From: JABCZH01 sp963803775
Lineage (GTDB): Bacteria > Acidobacteriota > Terriglobia > Terriglobales > Acidobacteriaceae
Assembly: GCA_963803775.1 (NCBI GenBank)
Contig: CAWDNS010000006.1
Span: 124,001 to 188,000 of the forward strand
Direction: 5' to 3'
Length of the DNA stretch: 64,000 nt
Positions within the stretch are counted from its first letter, which is position 1. Every line of letters starts with the position of its first letter. Under the pieces are notes generated by a model that saw only the letters and a program-made list of their open reading frames with translations, ran no database searches and had not been told where the DNA came from. Below, one piece after another: positions 1 to 9,111 of this stretch. Made by a program: the position numbers and the translations under genes.

Positions 1-192
1 TCAACCTTTGAATCGTCCTTGCCGGGTCTCTATTTCGTGGGGGTGGCGGCAGCGAACAGTTTTGGACCCGTAATGCGTTTCGCGTTCGGTGCCGGCTTCG
101 CTGCTCGCACGCTCACACGCACTATGTTGAAGTCACTTCCGCGGGAAACGGCATCGGCATCCGCCAGAAGCATGGCGGCGACTACCAAGTGA
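1..192 (+). CDS. C-terminal end of a FAD-dependent oxidoreductase (partial)
   Basis: The frame is open from base 1 and stops with TGA at 190-192, giving the last 63 residues of a protein that begins left of the window. The segment LPGLYFVGVAAANSFGPVMRF followed by GAGFAAR is the usual C-terminal FAD-contact region of two-dinucleotide-binding flavoproteins (flavin monooxygenase / NAD(P)-binding oxidoreductases). I cannot see the GxGxxG motifs, so the substrate is unknown. Its position upstream of P450, carrier and ligase genes on the same strand suggests a tailoring oxidase of the same locus, which is inference. Confidence 0.6.
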   Translation, partial: STFESSLPGLYFVGVAAANSFGPVMRFAFGAGFAARTLTRTMLKSLPRETASASARSMAATTK

Positions 193-249
193 ACTCCTTT
201 CGGCGGGAGCTCCTAGCTCTGGGTTACAGCTTCTGAGGGTCATAGGCGA

Positions 250-1606
250 ATGAAAAGAGAGACGATTGCGATTCATGCGGGTACGACGGCGACCCCACAA
301 CTAAAGCCGTCGCTGTACCGATCTATCAGACGGTCGCGTTCGAATTCGATAGCGCCGAGCACGGAGCGGCGCTGTTTAACCTCGAAGTCCAGGGAAACAT
401 CTACACTCGAATCGGAAATCCCACGAACACGGTTCTGGAAAAGCGAGTCGCCGCATTGGAAGGTGGGGTGGAGGCTTTAAGCGTCAGCTCCGGAATGGCG
501 GCCATCGAGTACTCACTCATCAATATTGCTGAGTCAGGCAACAACATCGTTTCTCTGCCGCAACTTTACGGTGCCACCTATACGCTGCTGGCGCACATCT
601 TCCCCAAGCAGGGAATCAGTTCGCGATTCGCAGCCAGTGACCGTCCTGAGGACGTCGAAAAGCTGATCGACGAGAATACCCGGGCGGTTTATTGCGAAAG
701 CGTCGGCAATCCAGCCGGCAATGTCGCGGACATCGAAGGACTCGCGCGGGTCGCGCACAAGCATGGCGTACCTTTGATCGTCGACAACACGGTCGCAACG
801 CCAATCTTGTTGAGGCCGATCGAATACGGCGCCGATGTCGTCGTGCATTCGATGACCAAGTTCATGGGAGGCCACGGCACTACGCTGGGTGGAATGATCG
901 TGGACAGCGGAAAGTTTCCCGTGGCGCAAATATCCCGAACGCTTCTACATGCTCAACGAGCCGGAAATTGCCTATCACGGCGTGGTCTACGTTGAGCATT
1001 ATGGCGATGCTGCATACGTCGCGCGCTGCCGGACAGTCTGCCAACGAAACACCGGTGCCACACTGTCTCCGTTCAATGGTTTTCTACTGTTGCAGGGGGT
1101 TGAAACGATGGCTCTCCGCGTTGAACGCCATGTGGAAAACGCCCGAAAAGTCGCGGAGTTTCTGCGCGACCATCCCATGGTGGAATGGGTGAATTATGCG
1201 GGATTTCCCGACAGTCCTTTATATCCCATGGCGCAGAGGTACCTGGGTTCGAAGCGCTGCTCGCTGCTGACGTTTGGAGTGAAGGGTGGATTTGAGGCCG
1301 GCACGAAGTGTTTCAACGCGCTGCGATTATTCAAGCGAATGGTCAATATGGGCGACGCCAAGTCGTTGGCGTGTCATCCCGCGTCGACCACGCATCGGCA
1401 ACTTGTCGCCCGAAGAGCAACAGAAGGCCGGCGTGACACCGGAAATGATTCGCCTGAGCGTCGGCATCGAGCACATCGACGATATTATCGACGATCTCGC
1501 TCAGGCGCTGGACAGGCAAGGCCGGAGGTCACGGCGGTTCTCGCGGCAGGCGAGGTACAGCATGCCCTTGATCATGAAGGCGGTCGGGTTCCACCCGTTG
1601 GGCTGA
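250..1606 (+). pseudogene. O-acyl-homoserine sulfhydrylase (MetY-like), frameshifted
   Basis: A PLP-dependent Cys/Met metabolism enzyme that would join O-acetyl- or O-succinylhomoserine with sulfide to make homocysteine. Conserved blocks are NIYTRIGNPTN, the substrate/PLP region VSSGMAAIEY, IVDNTVATP and the lysine block VVHSMTKFMGGHGTT, then RQLSPEEQQKAGV near the end. These lie in three different frames. A base appears missing after about 281, one C is extra near 918 and one T is extra near 1402; each repair restores the family reading. About 420 residues would be normal and the repaired length fits. Either sequencing indels or a true pseudogene. A MetA-like frame follows directly on the same strand, as in a methionine operon. 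Confidence 0.75.
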
Positions 1607-1654
1607 GAAAAAGAATTCGCCCGTAGGATTGGGCGAAAGCAGTGCAGACAGCGG

Positions 1655-2629
1655 GAGTGCGTCAGAATCGCGCTCATCAACAATATGCCGGACGCGGCGC
1701 TCGAAGATACCGAAGTGCAGTTTTTCGAGCTGCTGGACGCAGCTTCTGGCGATCTTCCCGTGGTGCTCAAGCTCTACTCACTGACCGGAGTTCCTCGCGG
1801 AGAGCGGGGCAGCAGCATCTGAACAACTTCTACTTCGGCACGAACGATTTGTTGAATGGCCGGTTTGACGCTCTGATCATGACCGGGACGGAGCCGCAGC
1901 AGCCCAACTTGCGGAATGAACCCTACTGGCCTGCGTTGGCCGACGTTCTGGACTGGGCGGAGAGCAATACCGCTTCGACAATTTTGTCATGCTTGGCGGC
2001 ACATGCTGGCGTTCTTCATAGCGACGGTATCGAGCGCCATCCGCTGGCTGACAAGCAGTTCGGTGTTTTTGACTTCGCCAGGGTGGGTTATCACGAGCTG
2101 ACAGATAGTGCGGCGGCAGCGAGTGCGTTTTCCTCATTCTCGATGGAACGAGGTGCGGGGGGATGCACTGACTGCGAGTGGCTATCTGGTACTGACGCAA
2201 TCGTCAGAGGGCGGCGTGGACTCGTTCATAAAGAAGAAAAAGCAGAGCCTGTTCGTGCATTTCCAAGGCCATCCGGAGTATGGTGCGCGACCTTGCTGAG
2301 AGAATATCGCAGGGATGTAAAGCGATTTCTCAAGGCGAGAACGGGAAACGTATCCCTCGATGCCGAAGGGCTATTTCGATGCGCCGGCTACAAGGTTGTT
2401 GACCGATTTTAGAGATCTTGCTCTGTCCGACCGCCGCGAAGATCTGATGGAAAGTTTCCCCGAGGCTGCAGTGGCCGGAACCCTGCAGAAGACCTGGCAA
2501 ACGTCCGCCACGAGTATTTATCACAATTGGTTGCGGTACGTGTTGTTGAATAAGTCGGAGATGCCGGAGTTTTTGGCGGCGGCGTCTGTTCGTGATAGTG
2601 TCCAGCGAAAGCGTTCTGCAGTACGTTGA
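1655..2629 (+). pseudogene. Homoserine O-acyltransferase (MetA-like), frameshifted
   Basis: This would acylate homoserine as the first committed step to methionine. Recognisable family blocks are ALINNMPDAALEDTE (frame 2, from about 1667), then MTGTEPQQPNLRNEPYW and the nucleophile region STILSCLAAHAGVLH (frame 1, about 1880-2030; the Cys is the acyl-enzyme residue of this family), then HFQGHPEYGA with catalytic His and Glu (frame 2, about 2255-2290), and finally TWQTSATSIYHNWLRY (frame 2). The frame changes near 1795, 2115, 2290 and 2340. At least four indels are needed to reconstitute one protein, so as written it cannot be made. No clear ATG start is visible; the start given is approximate. 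Confidence 0.75.
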
Positions 2630-2726
2630 GCGCCACGGCGAATACGAGACGCAGGTGATCACCCGATGTCCCAGGCTCTATGACACGTCCAATCTCCAGC
2701 ATTTTTACGGTGCGAGGTAGGGTCCG

Positions 2727-3218
2727 GTGAAGTTACCAGTTCTGCTCGGTAGGCTTGTGGGTAGGCTAGCTTTTGTGGCCCCGGGGGGATTCACCTTGCG
2801 ACCGTGGCTCCAACGGCTGCGCGGAGTTGCGATCGGAGGTAACGTCTGGATTGGCCAGCTTGTGTACATTGATGAAATACATCCCACGGACATAACCATC
2901 GGAGATAATTGCACCATCGGTCTCAGAACATCGATAATCTCCCACTTTTACTCTGGACCAAGAAGACCCACAAACGACGCGAAAGTAGTAATTGAAAAGG
3001 ACGTCTTTATTGGGCCGCACTGTGTCATCCTGCCCAACGTGAGAATCGGTGAAGGGGCTGTGATCAAGGCAGGTACGGTAGTGAGTCGCAATGTGCCGGC
3101 GCACACGTTTTGGGGTGCCCCCGCTGCCGAAGCCTTGGGGATAGCGAATGTTCCGCTAACGCCCGAACATCAATACGAAGAGTTTGTGGCAGGCCTGAAA
3201 TGGCGCATAAAACGTTAA
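2727..3218 (+). CDS. Hexapeptide-repeat (left-handed beta-helix) acyltransferase
   Basis: 163 residues, GTG start, with GAGG and AGGG upstream. From about residue 35 the sequence has the imperfect hexapeptide pattern typical of left-handed beta-helix acetyltransferases (IGGNVWIG, ITIGDNCTIG, VFIGPHCVILPNVRIGEGAVIKAGTVV), ending in the usual WGAPA block. The internal SHFYSGP segment supplies a histidine in the place where these enzymes often carry the catalytic one. Members transfer acetyl or longer acyl groups to sugars, amino acids or natural products; the acceptor cannot be told. It lies 60 bases before a P450 gene on the same strand, so a tailoring O/N-acyltransferase is likely. Confidence 0.8.
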   Translation: MKLPVLLGRLVGRLAFVAPGGFTLRPWLQRLRGVAIGGNVWIGQLVYIDEIHPTDITIGDNCTIGLRTSIISHFYSGPRRPTNDAKVVIEKDVFIGPHCVILPNVRIGEGAVIKAGTVVSRNVPAHTFWGAPAAEALGIANVPLTPEHQYEEFVAGLKWRIKR

Positions 3219-3278
3219 CTCAAGCGACGTGATATCGAGTTCAAATAGTTCGATAGCACTTCCTGATCTGGACGGTTT

Positions 3279-4667
3279 ATGACCGGACAACCGCCGGTTA
3301 ATCCGTCGAACTCGCACCTGAGGCAGAAGGCGGATATGGACGTCGAACATGGACTCATACCACCCGGCCCTCAAGAGAACTATAGAGTCAGCGATGACCT
3401 CCTGGAATGGATGGGGCGTCAGTTCGAAGCTTTCGGTGATATCTACAAAGCTTCGGTGTACGGAACCAGCGTCTACGCGATCAGGAACATCGAATTTGCC
3501 CACCGTGTGCTGGTTGAGAATTGGCAGAACTATGTAAAAGGTCAGGCCATCAGGCGTGTCGCCCTACTTCTTGGAAATGGCCTCATGGTGAGTAAGGGCA
3601 ATGTCTGGAAGCGGCAGCGGCGAATGATCCAGCCAACGTTCAATCATGAATCAATCGGATGCTCGGCCAAACTGATTACGACTGTCAATAGGAGGCTCCT
3701 CAGCAAATGGCAGCTGGCGGCCCAGAGAAACGAAAGCGTCAATGTCACGCGCGACGTCAGTAGCATGGCCCTGGAGGTTGTGCTCCGTTTCATTCTGGGT
3801 GAGGATTACGAACTGGTTGGTTTCCACTTCGATCTTCTCTCCCAGGAACCGGCGCGCAACGTGGAATTTGCAATGTCGTTCCGGGCTTTAGGGAAGATCA
3901 TACTTCAGGTCATCGAGCGAAGGCGAAAGGATGCCGTGATATCCGCTGACGCCCTGGGCATGCTCATGCAGGCACAGGACCCCGAGAGCGGTCAATTGAT
4001 GCAAAACGGCCAGCTGATCGATGAGGTTCTGACGATGATCGTTGCCGGTCACGAGACCACGGCGAGCACGCTGAATTGGGCTTGGTATTTGATTTCCCAG
4101 CACCCAGAGGTCGAACAAAAGCTATCGGATGAGCTCAACACTCTGACGAGCTTTCCTGAGTTTGTTGATCTGCCGAAGTTTCTCTATACGCGGCAAATCA
4201 TCGACGAAACTATGCGCTTATATCCAGCTGGCTGGCTGCTGACTCGAAAGGCGCTACGTAACGATCAGCTCGGACAATATTTCGTCCCCGCCGGAACTGA
4301 AGTCTACGTTCCACCCTACTTCATTCAGCGGCACCCCGATTTATGGGAGGAACCGGACCGCTTCAATCCAGATCGCTTTCGATCCGACAATGCAAAACGC
4401 CGGCACCGACTGGCGACGATCCCTTTTTCCACGGGGCCAAGAAATTGCATCGGGGAACATTTTGCCCGTATGGAAATGCAGGTTCATCTCATGATCATCG
4501 CCAGATCGCTGCGGTTGCGATACATTCCGTCGAAGCCGATAGAGCTCGATGCCGACGTGAACCTGCGTAGTAGATATGACTTCATCATGTACCCAGAGGC
4601 CAGGATACTCGGAACTTCCGCGGAGGGCGCTCAAGTTTTGCGTACAGAGTTTGTCAGCGAAAATTAG
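3279..4667 (+). CDS. Cytochrome P450
   Basis: A heme-thiolate monooxygenase of 462 residues. The I-helix oxygen-activation motif AGHETTAST is near residue 255, the K-helix ExxR is in DETMRLYP, and the heme loop FSTGPRNCIGEHFAR places the cysteine ligand near residue 389. The sequence resembles the broad CYP102/CYP110-like bacterial group with eukaryote-like features rather than the short CYP107 type downstream. No N-terminal membrane anchor is evident. An alternative ATG at 3336 (MDVEHGL) has a better Shine-Dalgarno (AAGG, spacing about 6) and may be the real start. It ends 8 bases before the carrier protein gene, so they are very probably co-transcribed. Electron-transfer partners are not seen in the window. 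Confidence 0.93.
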   Translation: MTGQPPVNPSNSHLRQKADMDVEHGLIPPGPQENYRVSDDLLEWMGRQFEAFGDIYKASVYGTSVYAIRNIEFAHRVLVENWQNYVKGQAIRRVALLLGNGLMVSKGNVWKRQRRMIQPTFNHESIGCSAKLITTVNRRLLSKWQLAAQRNESVNVTRDVSSMALEVVLRFILGEDYELVGFHFDLLSQEPARNVEFAMSFRALGKIILQVIERRRKDAVISADALGMLMQAQDPESGQLMQNGQLIDEVLTMIVAGHETTASTLNWAWYLISQHPEVEQKLSDELNTLTSFPEFVDLPKFLYTRQIIDETMRLYPAGWLLTRKALRNDQLGQYFVPAGTEVYVPPYFIQRHPDLWEEPDRFNPDRFRSDNAKRRHRLATIPFSTGPRNCIGEHFARMEMQVHLMIIARSLRLRYIPSKPIELDADVNLRSRYDFIMYPEARILGTSAEGAQVLRTEFVSEN

Positions 4668-4675
4668 GGGAAAAT

Positions 4676-4939
4676 ATGCAAATGCAAGCAACAGAGATCG
4701 AACAGGAAATTCGCAGCTTCCTCACCGAGAAGTTTCTTTTCGGCCGCAGCGAAGCGCTCAATGACGATGCGCCTTTGCTGGGCAATGTGATCGACTCACA
4801 AGGGGTGATCGAACTGATCGTGTTCGTTCAGGAACGCTTCGCCATCACAGTCGATGACGAGGAGGTGACGACCGATAACTTCGCCTCGTTGAAAAGCACG
4901 GTTGCCTTCATTGAAAGCAAGCTTCGTAGCAAGGGATAG
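4676..4939 (+). CDS. Free-standing acyl carrier protein
   Basis: 87 residues, acidic and helical, with AGGGG six bases before the ATG. The phosphopantetheine attachment motif is in NVIDSQGVIEL (serine near residue 41), where D-S-x-G replaces the usual DSL. The C-terminal part fits helices III-IV of ACP/PCP proteins. It sits between a P450 and an AMP-dependent ligase with almost no spacer, which suggests the ligase loads this carrier and a P450 acts on the tethered chain. That scheme is known from natural-product pathways but is inference here. It is not the housekeeping fatty-acid ACP, which has a DSLD motif and fab neighbours. Confidence 0.88.
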   Translation: MQMQATEIEQEIRSFLTEKFLFGRSEALNDDAPLLGNVIDSQGVIELIVFVQERFAITVDDEEVTTDNFASLKSTVAFIESKLRSKG

Positions 4940-4947
4940 CCCGAATC

Positions 4948-6507
4948 GTGACACAACATCATCCAGCCTCGAACAGCGGTTCAGCAGCCATGCGGATCTC
5001 CGATGTCGTGAAGCCGTGGGCAGACCGTTTCCCCGATCATAAAGCGGTTGTTGATCCGAGCGGCAGCTGGTCGTATCGTGAGTTGGCGGGAGTCATCTCC
5101 AACACTGCCGATTGGCTCCGCGTGTCTGGAGTGCGGGCGGGTGATCGAGTCATGATCGTCGGTGAAAACTGCCGGGAATTCGCGGCTATTCTGCTGGCCG
5201 TCGGCAGCTTGGACGCGTGGCCTGTGCCCGTGAACGCACGCTTATCGGCGCGCGAGATCGATGCGATCCGTGATCACTGCGAAGCTCGGCGCATAGTCTA
5301 CACGACGAGGGTGTCTCTTCATGCCGCTGAACATGCGAAGCGGCATGGAGCGTCGCTAGAAGAAGTGCGCGATCTAGGGCGCATAGGTTTGGGCTGTCTA
5401 AACGAGAACGCCCAACCCGAGCCGATCGATGATGAGATTGGGAGTCGTGTCGCTGCCTTGATCTACACATCGGGTACCACCGGCCTTCCTAAAGGCGTGA
5501 TGTTGACTCACGATAACCTGCTTTTCTCCGCCCGAGGGGCCGCAAAGATCCGGTCTTTAAACCCTGAAGACCGCGTTTATGGCATTCTGCCGCTGTCGCA
5601 TATCGTTGGGCTCTCAATCGTTTTCCTGGGAACACTGCTCAGCGGAGCAACGATTTATCTTGAGCCTCGATTCGATCCCGTCGCTGCACGGGTGGCTCTT
5701 GAGAGAGATCGAATAACGATCATGCTAGGGGTACCTTCCATGTTTTCTCTCTTTTTGCAATACGCCAAAATGAGAAAATTGGAGTCGTTTGAGTTTCCTG
5801 CGCTTCGGATCATTTCTTGTTCGGGAGCCCCACTGCCTCCTGCCATCAAGTCATCGGTGGAAGCTCTTTTCGGCCTCCCTCTCCATCACGGTTATGGCAT
5901 AACGGAGTGTTCCCCTAACATCGCGCAAGTGAGGCTCGACGCGCCGCCGCGTACGGATAACTCCGTCGGCCCGATGTTTCCAGGAGTAGAAGCAAGATTA
6001 GTTGGGCCTGACCGTCAAGCAGTGCCCGTGGGTGAAGTGGGTGAGTTATGGGTGCGCGGGCCCAACATCATGAAAGGCTACTATCGCGCGCCCGACGACA
6101 CGGCAGCCGCAATTGATGCGGAAGGATGGTTTAACACTCGTGATCTCGCCCGCTTCGAGGATGGGAATCTCTTCATTGTCGGACGCACCAAGGATCTCAT
6201 CATCCGATTTGGTTTCAACGTCTACCCCGCTGAGGTTGAGGCCGTGCTAAATGCCCACCCCGCAGTGGCGCAATCGGCTGTGATCGGCAGAACGATCCAA
6301 GGAGACGAGGAGATTCTGGCCTTTGTTCAATTGTCGCCAGGTTCGCACCTGACGGAAACCGATCTGGCTGAATACACTGCAAAACACCTCGCCCCATACA
6401 AGCGACCATCACATTTCGTGTTTGTCTCAACCATGCCCATGACACCGAGCGGGAAAATTGCGAAAGCCGACCTCGCAAAGATTGATGACTTGAGGCAAAA
6501 GGTTTAG
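4948..6507 (+). CDS. AMP-dependent acyl-CoA / acyl-ACP ligase
   Basis: A 519-residue adenylate-forming enzyme that activates a carboxylic acid with ATP and transfers it to CoA or a carrier thiol. Visible motifs are YTSGTTGLPKGVM (A3 phosphate loop, near residue 170), GYGITECSPN (A5), GELWVRGPNIMKGYY, FNTRDLARF (A7), GRTKDLIIRFGFNVYP (A8) and the catalytic lysine in TPSGKIAKADL (A10, near the C-terminus). The GTG start is 9 bases past the ACP stop; an in-frame ATG at 4990 is possible. The adjacent carrier gene makes fatty acyl- or aryl-ACP ligation more likely than simple CoA ligation. It ends tail to tail against the SDR gene with no spacer. Confidence 0.92.
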   Translation: MTQHHPASNSGSAAMRISDVVKPWADRFPDHKAVVDPSGSWSYRELAGVISNTADWLRVSGVRAGDRVMIVGENCREFAAILLAVGSLDAWPVPVNARLSAREIDAIRDHCEARRIVYTTRVSLHAAEHAKRHGASLEEVRDLGRIGLGCLNENAQPEPIDDEIGSRVAALIYTSGTTGLPKGVMLTHDNLLFSARGAAKIRSLNPEDRVYGILPLSHIVGLSIVFLGTLLSGATIYLEPRFDPVAARVALERDRITIMLGVPSMFSLFLQYAKMRKLESFEFPALRIISCSGAPLPPAIKSSVEALFGLPLHHGYGITECSPNIAQVRLDAPPRTDNSVGPMFPGVEARLVGPDRQAVPVGEVGELWVRGPNIMKGYYRAPDDTAAAIDAEGWFNTRDLARFEDGNLFIVGRTKDLIIRFGFNVYPAEVEAVLNAHPAVAQSAVIGRTIQGDEEILAFVQLSPGSHLTETDLAEYTAKHLAPYKRPSHFVFVSTMPMTPSGKIAKADLAKIDDLRQKV

Positions 6508-7284
6508 CTAGCTTGGAGAATTTGCACCCGCCAGGAAGCCGCCGTCGAGAACCAGGGACTGACCCGTCATGAAAGATGCGCGGTCCGAGCACATCCATAG
6601 CACAGCCTCGGCGATTTCCGTCGGCCTTCCCAAACGGCCGATTGGATGGCAACTAAGGACGTATTTGTGAACCCCCGGAGCGCGAAAGACCCGATCCGAC
6701 ATAGGCGTCTCGGTAAATCCGGGGCACACTGCGTTGATCCGAATCCCAGTCTTAGCATTCTCCAGCGCGGCGGTCTGCGTCAGCCCTATCACACCGTGTT
6801 TGCTCGCGCTGTATGCCGCTACCCCAACCGCACCGACCAGGCCCGTAATCGACGACATGTTGACAATAGCTCCGCCGCCCCCCTGCTTCAGCATCTGCCG
6901 GATTTCGTATTTCAGACATAGCCAGACACCTTTCAGATTGATGGCGATGGTCCGATCCCAGTCTTCTTCGGATTGTCTGACAATGGGCGACCACACACCC
7001 TCGATTCCGGCATTATTGAATGCGATGTCTAAGCGGCCAAATTTCTCTACTGCCTTCTGAACGAGCGTTTCAACTTCGGAAGCCTTCGAAACGTCGGTCT
7101 TCACGAACACACCATCGCCGCCAGCGGCACGTATCAGTTCGATCGTTTCCTCGCCTTCCACAGCGCGCCGCCCAGCAACTACCACTTTCGCTCCCGCCTT
7201 TGCGAAAAGTACGGCCGTCTCACGGCCAATACCCGACGTCCCGCCAGTCACGAGCCCAACTTTGCCTTCTAATTCCGTTGCCAT
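6508..7284 (-). CDS. SDR-family NAD(P)-dependent oxidoreductase
   Basis: A classical short-chain dehydrogenase of 258 residues from the ATG at 7284, chosen because AAGGA lies just upstream. The cofactor motif is TGGTSGIG near residue 12, then NNAG near residue 90, the catalytic Ser in MSSITG, and YSASK (Tyr/Lys) near residue 155, followed by PGFTETPM. The C-terminal MTGQSLVLDGGF is typical of the family. It oxidises or reduces a hydroxyl/carbonyl group of unknown substrate. It reads opposite to the ligase, with stop codons back to back, and is divergent from the lipocalin-like gene. Confidence 0.92.
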   Translation of the reverse strand: MATELEGKVGLVTGGTSGIGRETAVLFAKAGAKVVVAGRRAVEGEETIELIRAAGGDGVFVKTDVSKASEVETLVQKAVEKFGRLDIAFNNAGIEGVWSPIVRQSEEDWDRTIAINLKGVWLCLKYEIRQMLKQGGGGAIVNMSSITGLVGAVGVAAYSASKHGVIGLTQTAALENAKTGIRINAVCPGFTETPMSDRVFRAPGVHKYVLSCHPIGRLGRPTEIAEAVLWMCSDRASFMTGQSLVLDGGFLAGANSPS

Positions 7285-7404
7285 AGTTTCCTTCACGATC
7301 ACTGTGTCTCAATAATACGTCTGGAGATGGAACCGCAGAGTGTAGGCTTTGGGTGAAGCTTCCGTCAAACGCCTATTAGACATAAAATCGGAAGAGGAAT
7401 CAGG

Positions 7405-7842
7405 ATGACCGGGCACAACAACGACAGGCTGGTGGGTACATGGAACCTGGTGTCAGCCTCGAGCACAACGTCGGGCGGAGAGCGAAACGAAGCTCCCTAT
7501 GGTCCCAGTCCCTCGGGTCTTCTCACGTATGGGGATGGCAGGGTGACCGCCTTGATTAGCTACGGCGGCCGAAAGCTGCTTTCTGCTGGAGGCGGGAACG
7601 TGGAGGAACAGGCTGAGGCGTTTAAGTCATTCTTCGCGTATGCCGGACGCTACCTGTTCGACGGTGCTAAGGTAACTCATCACGTCGAAATTTCATCGAT
7701 TCAGAACTACGTGGGCAAGGATCTGGTCCGCAACGTCACGTTCCGGGGTGATCAAGTCATATTGGTTACACCACCGACGCGGATCAACGGAGAAATCCAA
7801 ACCGTTGAATTGATTTGGCAGCTTCTGCCGGTCGGCTTGTGA
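7405..7842 (+). CDS. Lipocalin-like domain protein
   Basis: A 145-residue single-domain protein beginning LVGTWNLVSAS, with PSGLLTYGDGRVTALI, FFAYAGRYLFDGAKVTHHVE and a final ELIWQ strand. This is the pattern of the lipocalin-like domain often found beside oxidoreductases and polyketide genes. The fold is a small beta-barrel that could bind a hydrophobic intermediate; no signal peptide, so cytoplasmic. A good GAGGAATCAGG site precedes the ATG. It is 16 bases before the second P450 and surely co-transcribed with it. In some clusters such proteins act as cyclases or isomerases, but nothing here shows catalysis. Confidence 0.75.
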   Translation: MTGHNNDRLVGTWNLVSASSTTSGGERNEAPYGPSPSGLLTYGDGRVTALISYGGRKLLSAGGGNVEEQAEAFKSFFAYAGRYLFDGAKVTHHVEISSIQNYVGKDLVRNVTFRGDQVILVTPPTRINGEIQTVELIWQLLPVGL

Positions 7843-7858
7843 TTTTAAGGAGATAAGG

Positions 7859-9082
7859 TTGTCTATCGCTCCGAAGAAAAACATTGTTTTCAGCGACGAA
7901 GTTTTGCAGAACCCGTATCCCACATACGCTCGCCTGCACGAGGCCGGTCCGTTGCATTATTTGGATGTCGGCAGCAAATGGCCGGTATGGTCGATTGTCA
8001 GCCATGCCGAGTGCTCTTCGATTGCCAAGGACCCAAGGTTGTCCGCGAAACGCGCGCAGCAGATGCTATTGTCTCTGCCGCTCAGCCGCCAGGCCGAGTT
8101 CGCCGAACTCGCGCGCATGTTGGGCTTGTGGCTGATTTTTATGGACCCCCCGGAGCACACCCGGCTGCGGAAACTTCTTAACAAAGGATTTTCGACCGCA
8201 GCGGTTGAAGGGTTGCGTCCACAAGTTGAGGCCATTGTCGACCAGATGCTGAAGCCACTACAGCATGGCTCGGAAGTCGACCTCATGCGTGATTTCGCAA
8301 ATCCAATGCCCGTGCGCATCATTTTGGAAATGCTTGGAATACCGCAGGAACTGCGTGACACATTCGTCGACTGGTCACGGGCCATCGCCGTGTTTCGAGG
8401 CAATCCGAATCGCACAGTGGAAGAGACACGCGCGGCACAAGATGCACTAATCGAGTTAACCGAATTTTTCCGAAAGACGGTGGCGGAGCGGCGACGGAAT
8501 AAAGGAAGCGACCTGATTAGCCTACTGATCGACATCGAAGAAGAAGGAGAAGTCCTGACCGAAGAGGAGCTGTACGCGCAGTGTATCGCGCTGCTTTTCG
8601 CGGGGCACGAGACCACGCGGAATCTGATCGGCAACGGTATGTACACGCTCTTGCAACACCCGCAGGAGACGGTCGAGCTACGAGAGAGACCGGAGATAAT
8701 CCGCTCGGCTGTGGAGGAGCTTCTGCGTTACGAAAGCCCCGTACAATTTACAGCTCGTGTGCTCAAGGAAGATATCGAAGTTTGCGGACAGCAGATCCGA
8801 AAAGGATGGACAGTTCTATGCATGCTCGGTGCAGCGAACCGGGACCCAAAACAATTCAAGGATCCGGATGACTTGGATCTGAAGAGACTGAACAACCAAC
8901 ACCTGGCGTTCAGTGCGGGCCTACATTTTTGTATTGGAGCCCAACTCGCGCGGCTGGAAGGACAGATTGCGCTTCTGAACCTGGTGCAGCGCTTCCCGAA
9001 GATGAAGCTTACTGGCCCGCGACCGGAGTATGCGCCTACGTTCGGATTCAGGGGCCTGAAAAGTCTTCCCGTAACTATGTGA
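7859..9082 (+). CDS. Cytochrome P450 (CYP107-like)
   Basis: A 407-residue soluble bacterial P450. The TTG start is fixed by the strong AAGGAG site at about 7845. The motifs are LFAGHETTRNLIGNG (I helix, near residue 245), EELLRYESPVQ (ExxR), and the heme loop FSAGLHFCIGAQLAR with the cysteine near residue 357. Length and motifs fit actinobacterial-type CYP107/CYP105 tailoring enzymes that hydroxylate polyketides, fatty acids or carrier-bound amino acids. It follows the lipocalin-like gene closely. It is clearly of a different subfamily from the P450 at 3279, so two distinct oxidations are likely in the pathway. Confidence 0.94.
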   Translation: MSIAPKKNIVFSDEVLQNPYPTYARLHEAGPLHYLDVGSKWPVWSIVSHAECSSIAKDPRLSAKRAQQMLLSLPLSRQAEFAELARMLGLWLIFMDPPEHTRLRKLLNKGFSTAAVEGLRPQVEAIVDQMLKPLQHGSEVDLMRDFANPMPVRIILEMLGIPQELRDTFVDWSRAIAVFRGNPNRTVEETRAAQDALIELTEFFRKTVAERRRNKGSDLISLLIDIEEEGEVLTEEELYAQCIALLFAGHETTRNLIGNGMYTLLQHPQETVELRERPEIIRSAVEELLRYESPVQFTARVLKEDIEVCGQQIRKGWTVLCMLGAANRDPKQFKDPDDLDLKRLNNQHLAFSAGLHFCIGAQLARLEGQIALLNLVQRFPKMKLTGPRPEYAPTFGFRGLKSLPVTM

Positions 9083-9111
9083 GAAACCTTGCTTTGACGC
9101 ACCGCTAGGCC

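Noticed and set aside
2592..2720. Open 42-codon frame reading VIVSSESVLQYVERHGEYE, ending just before the acyltransferase gene
   Set aside because: Looks coding, but no start, no family recognised, and it lies within the frameshifted metA end; it may be either its tail or a relic of another gene.
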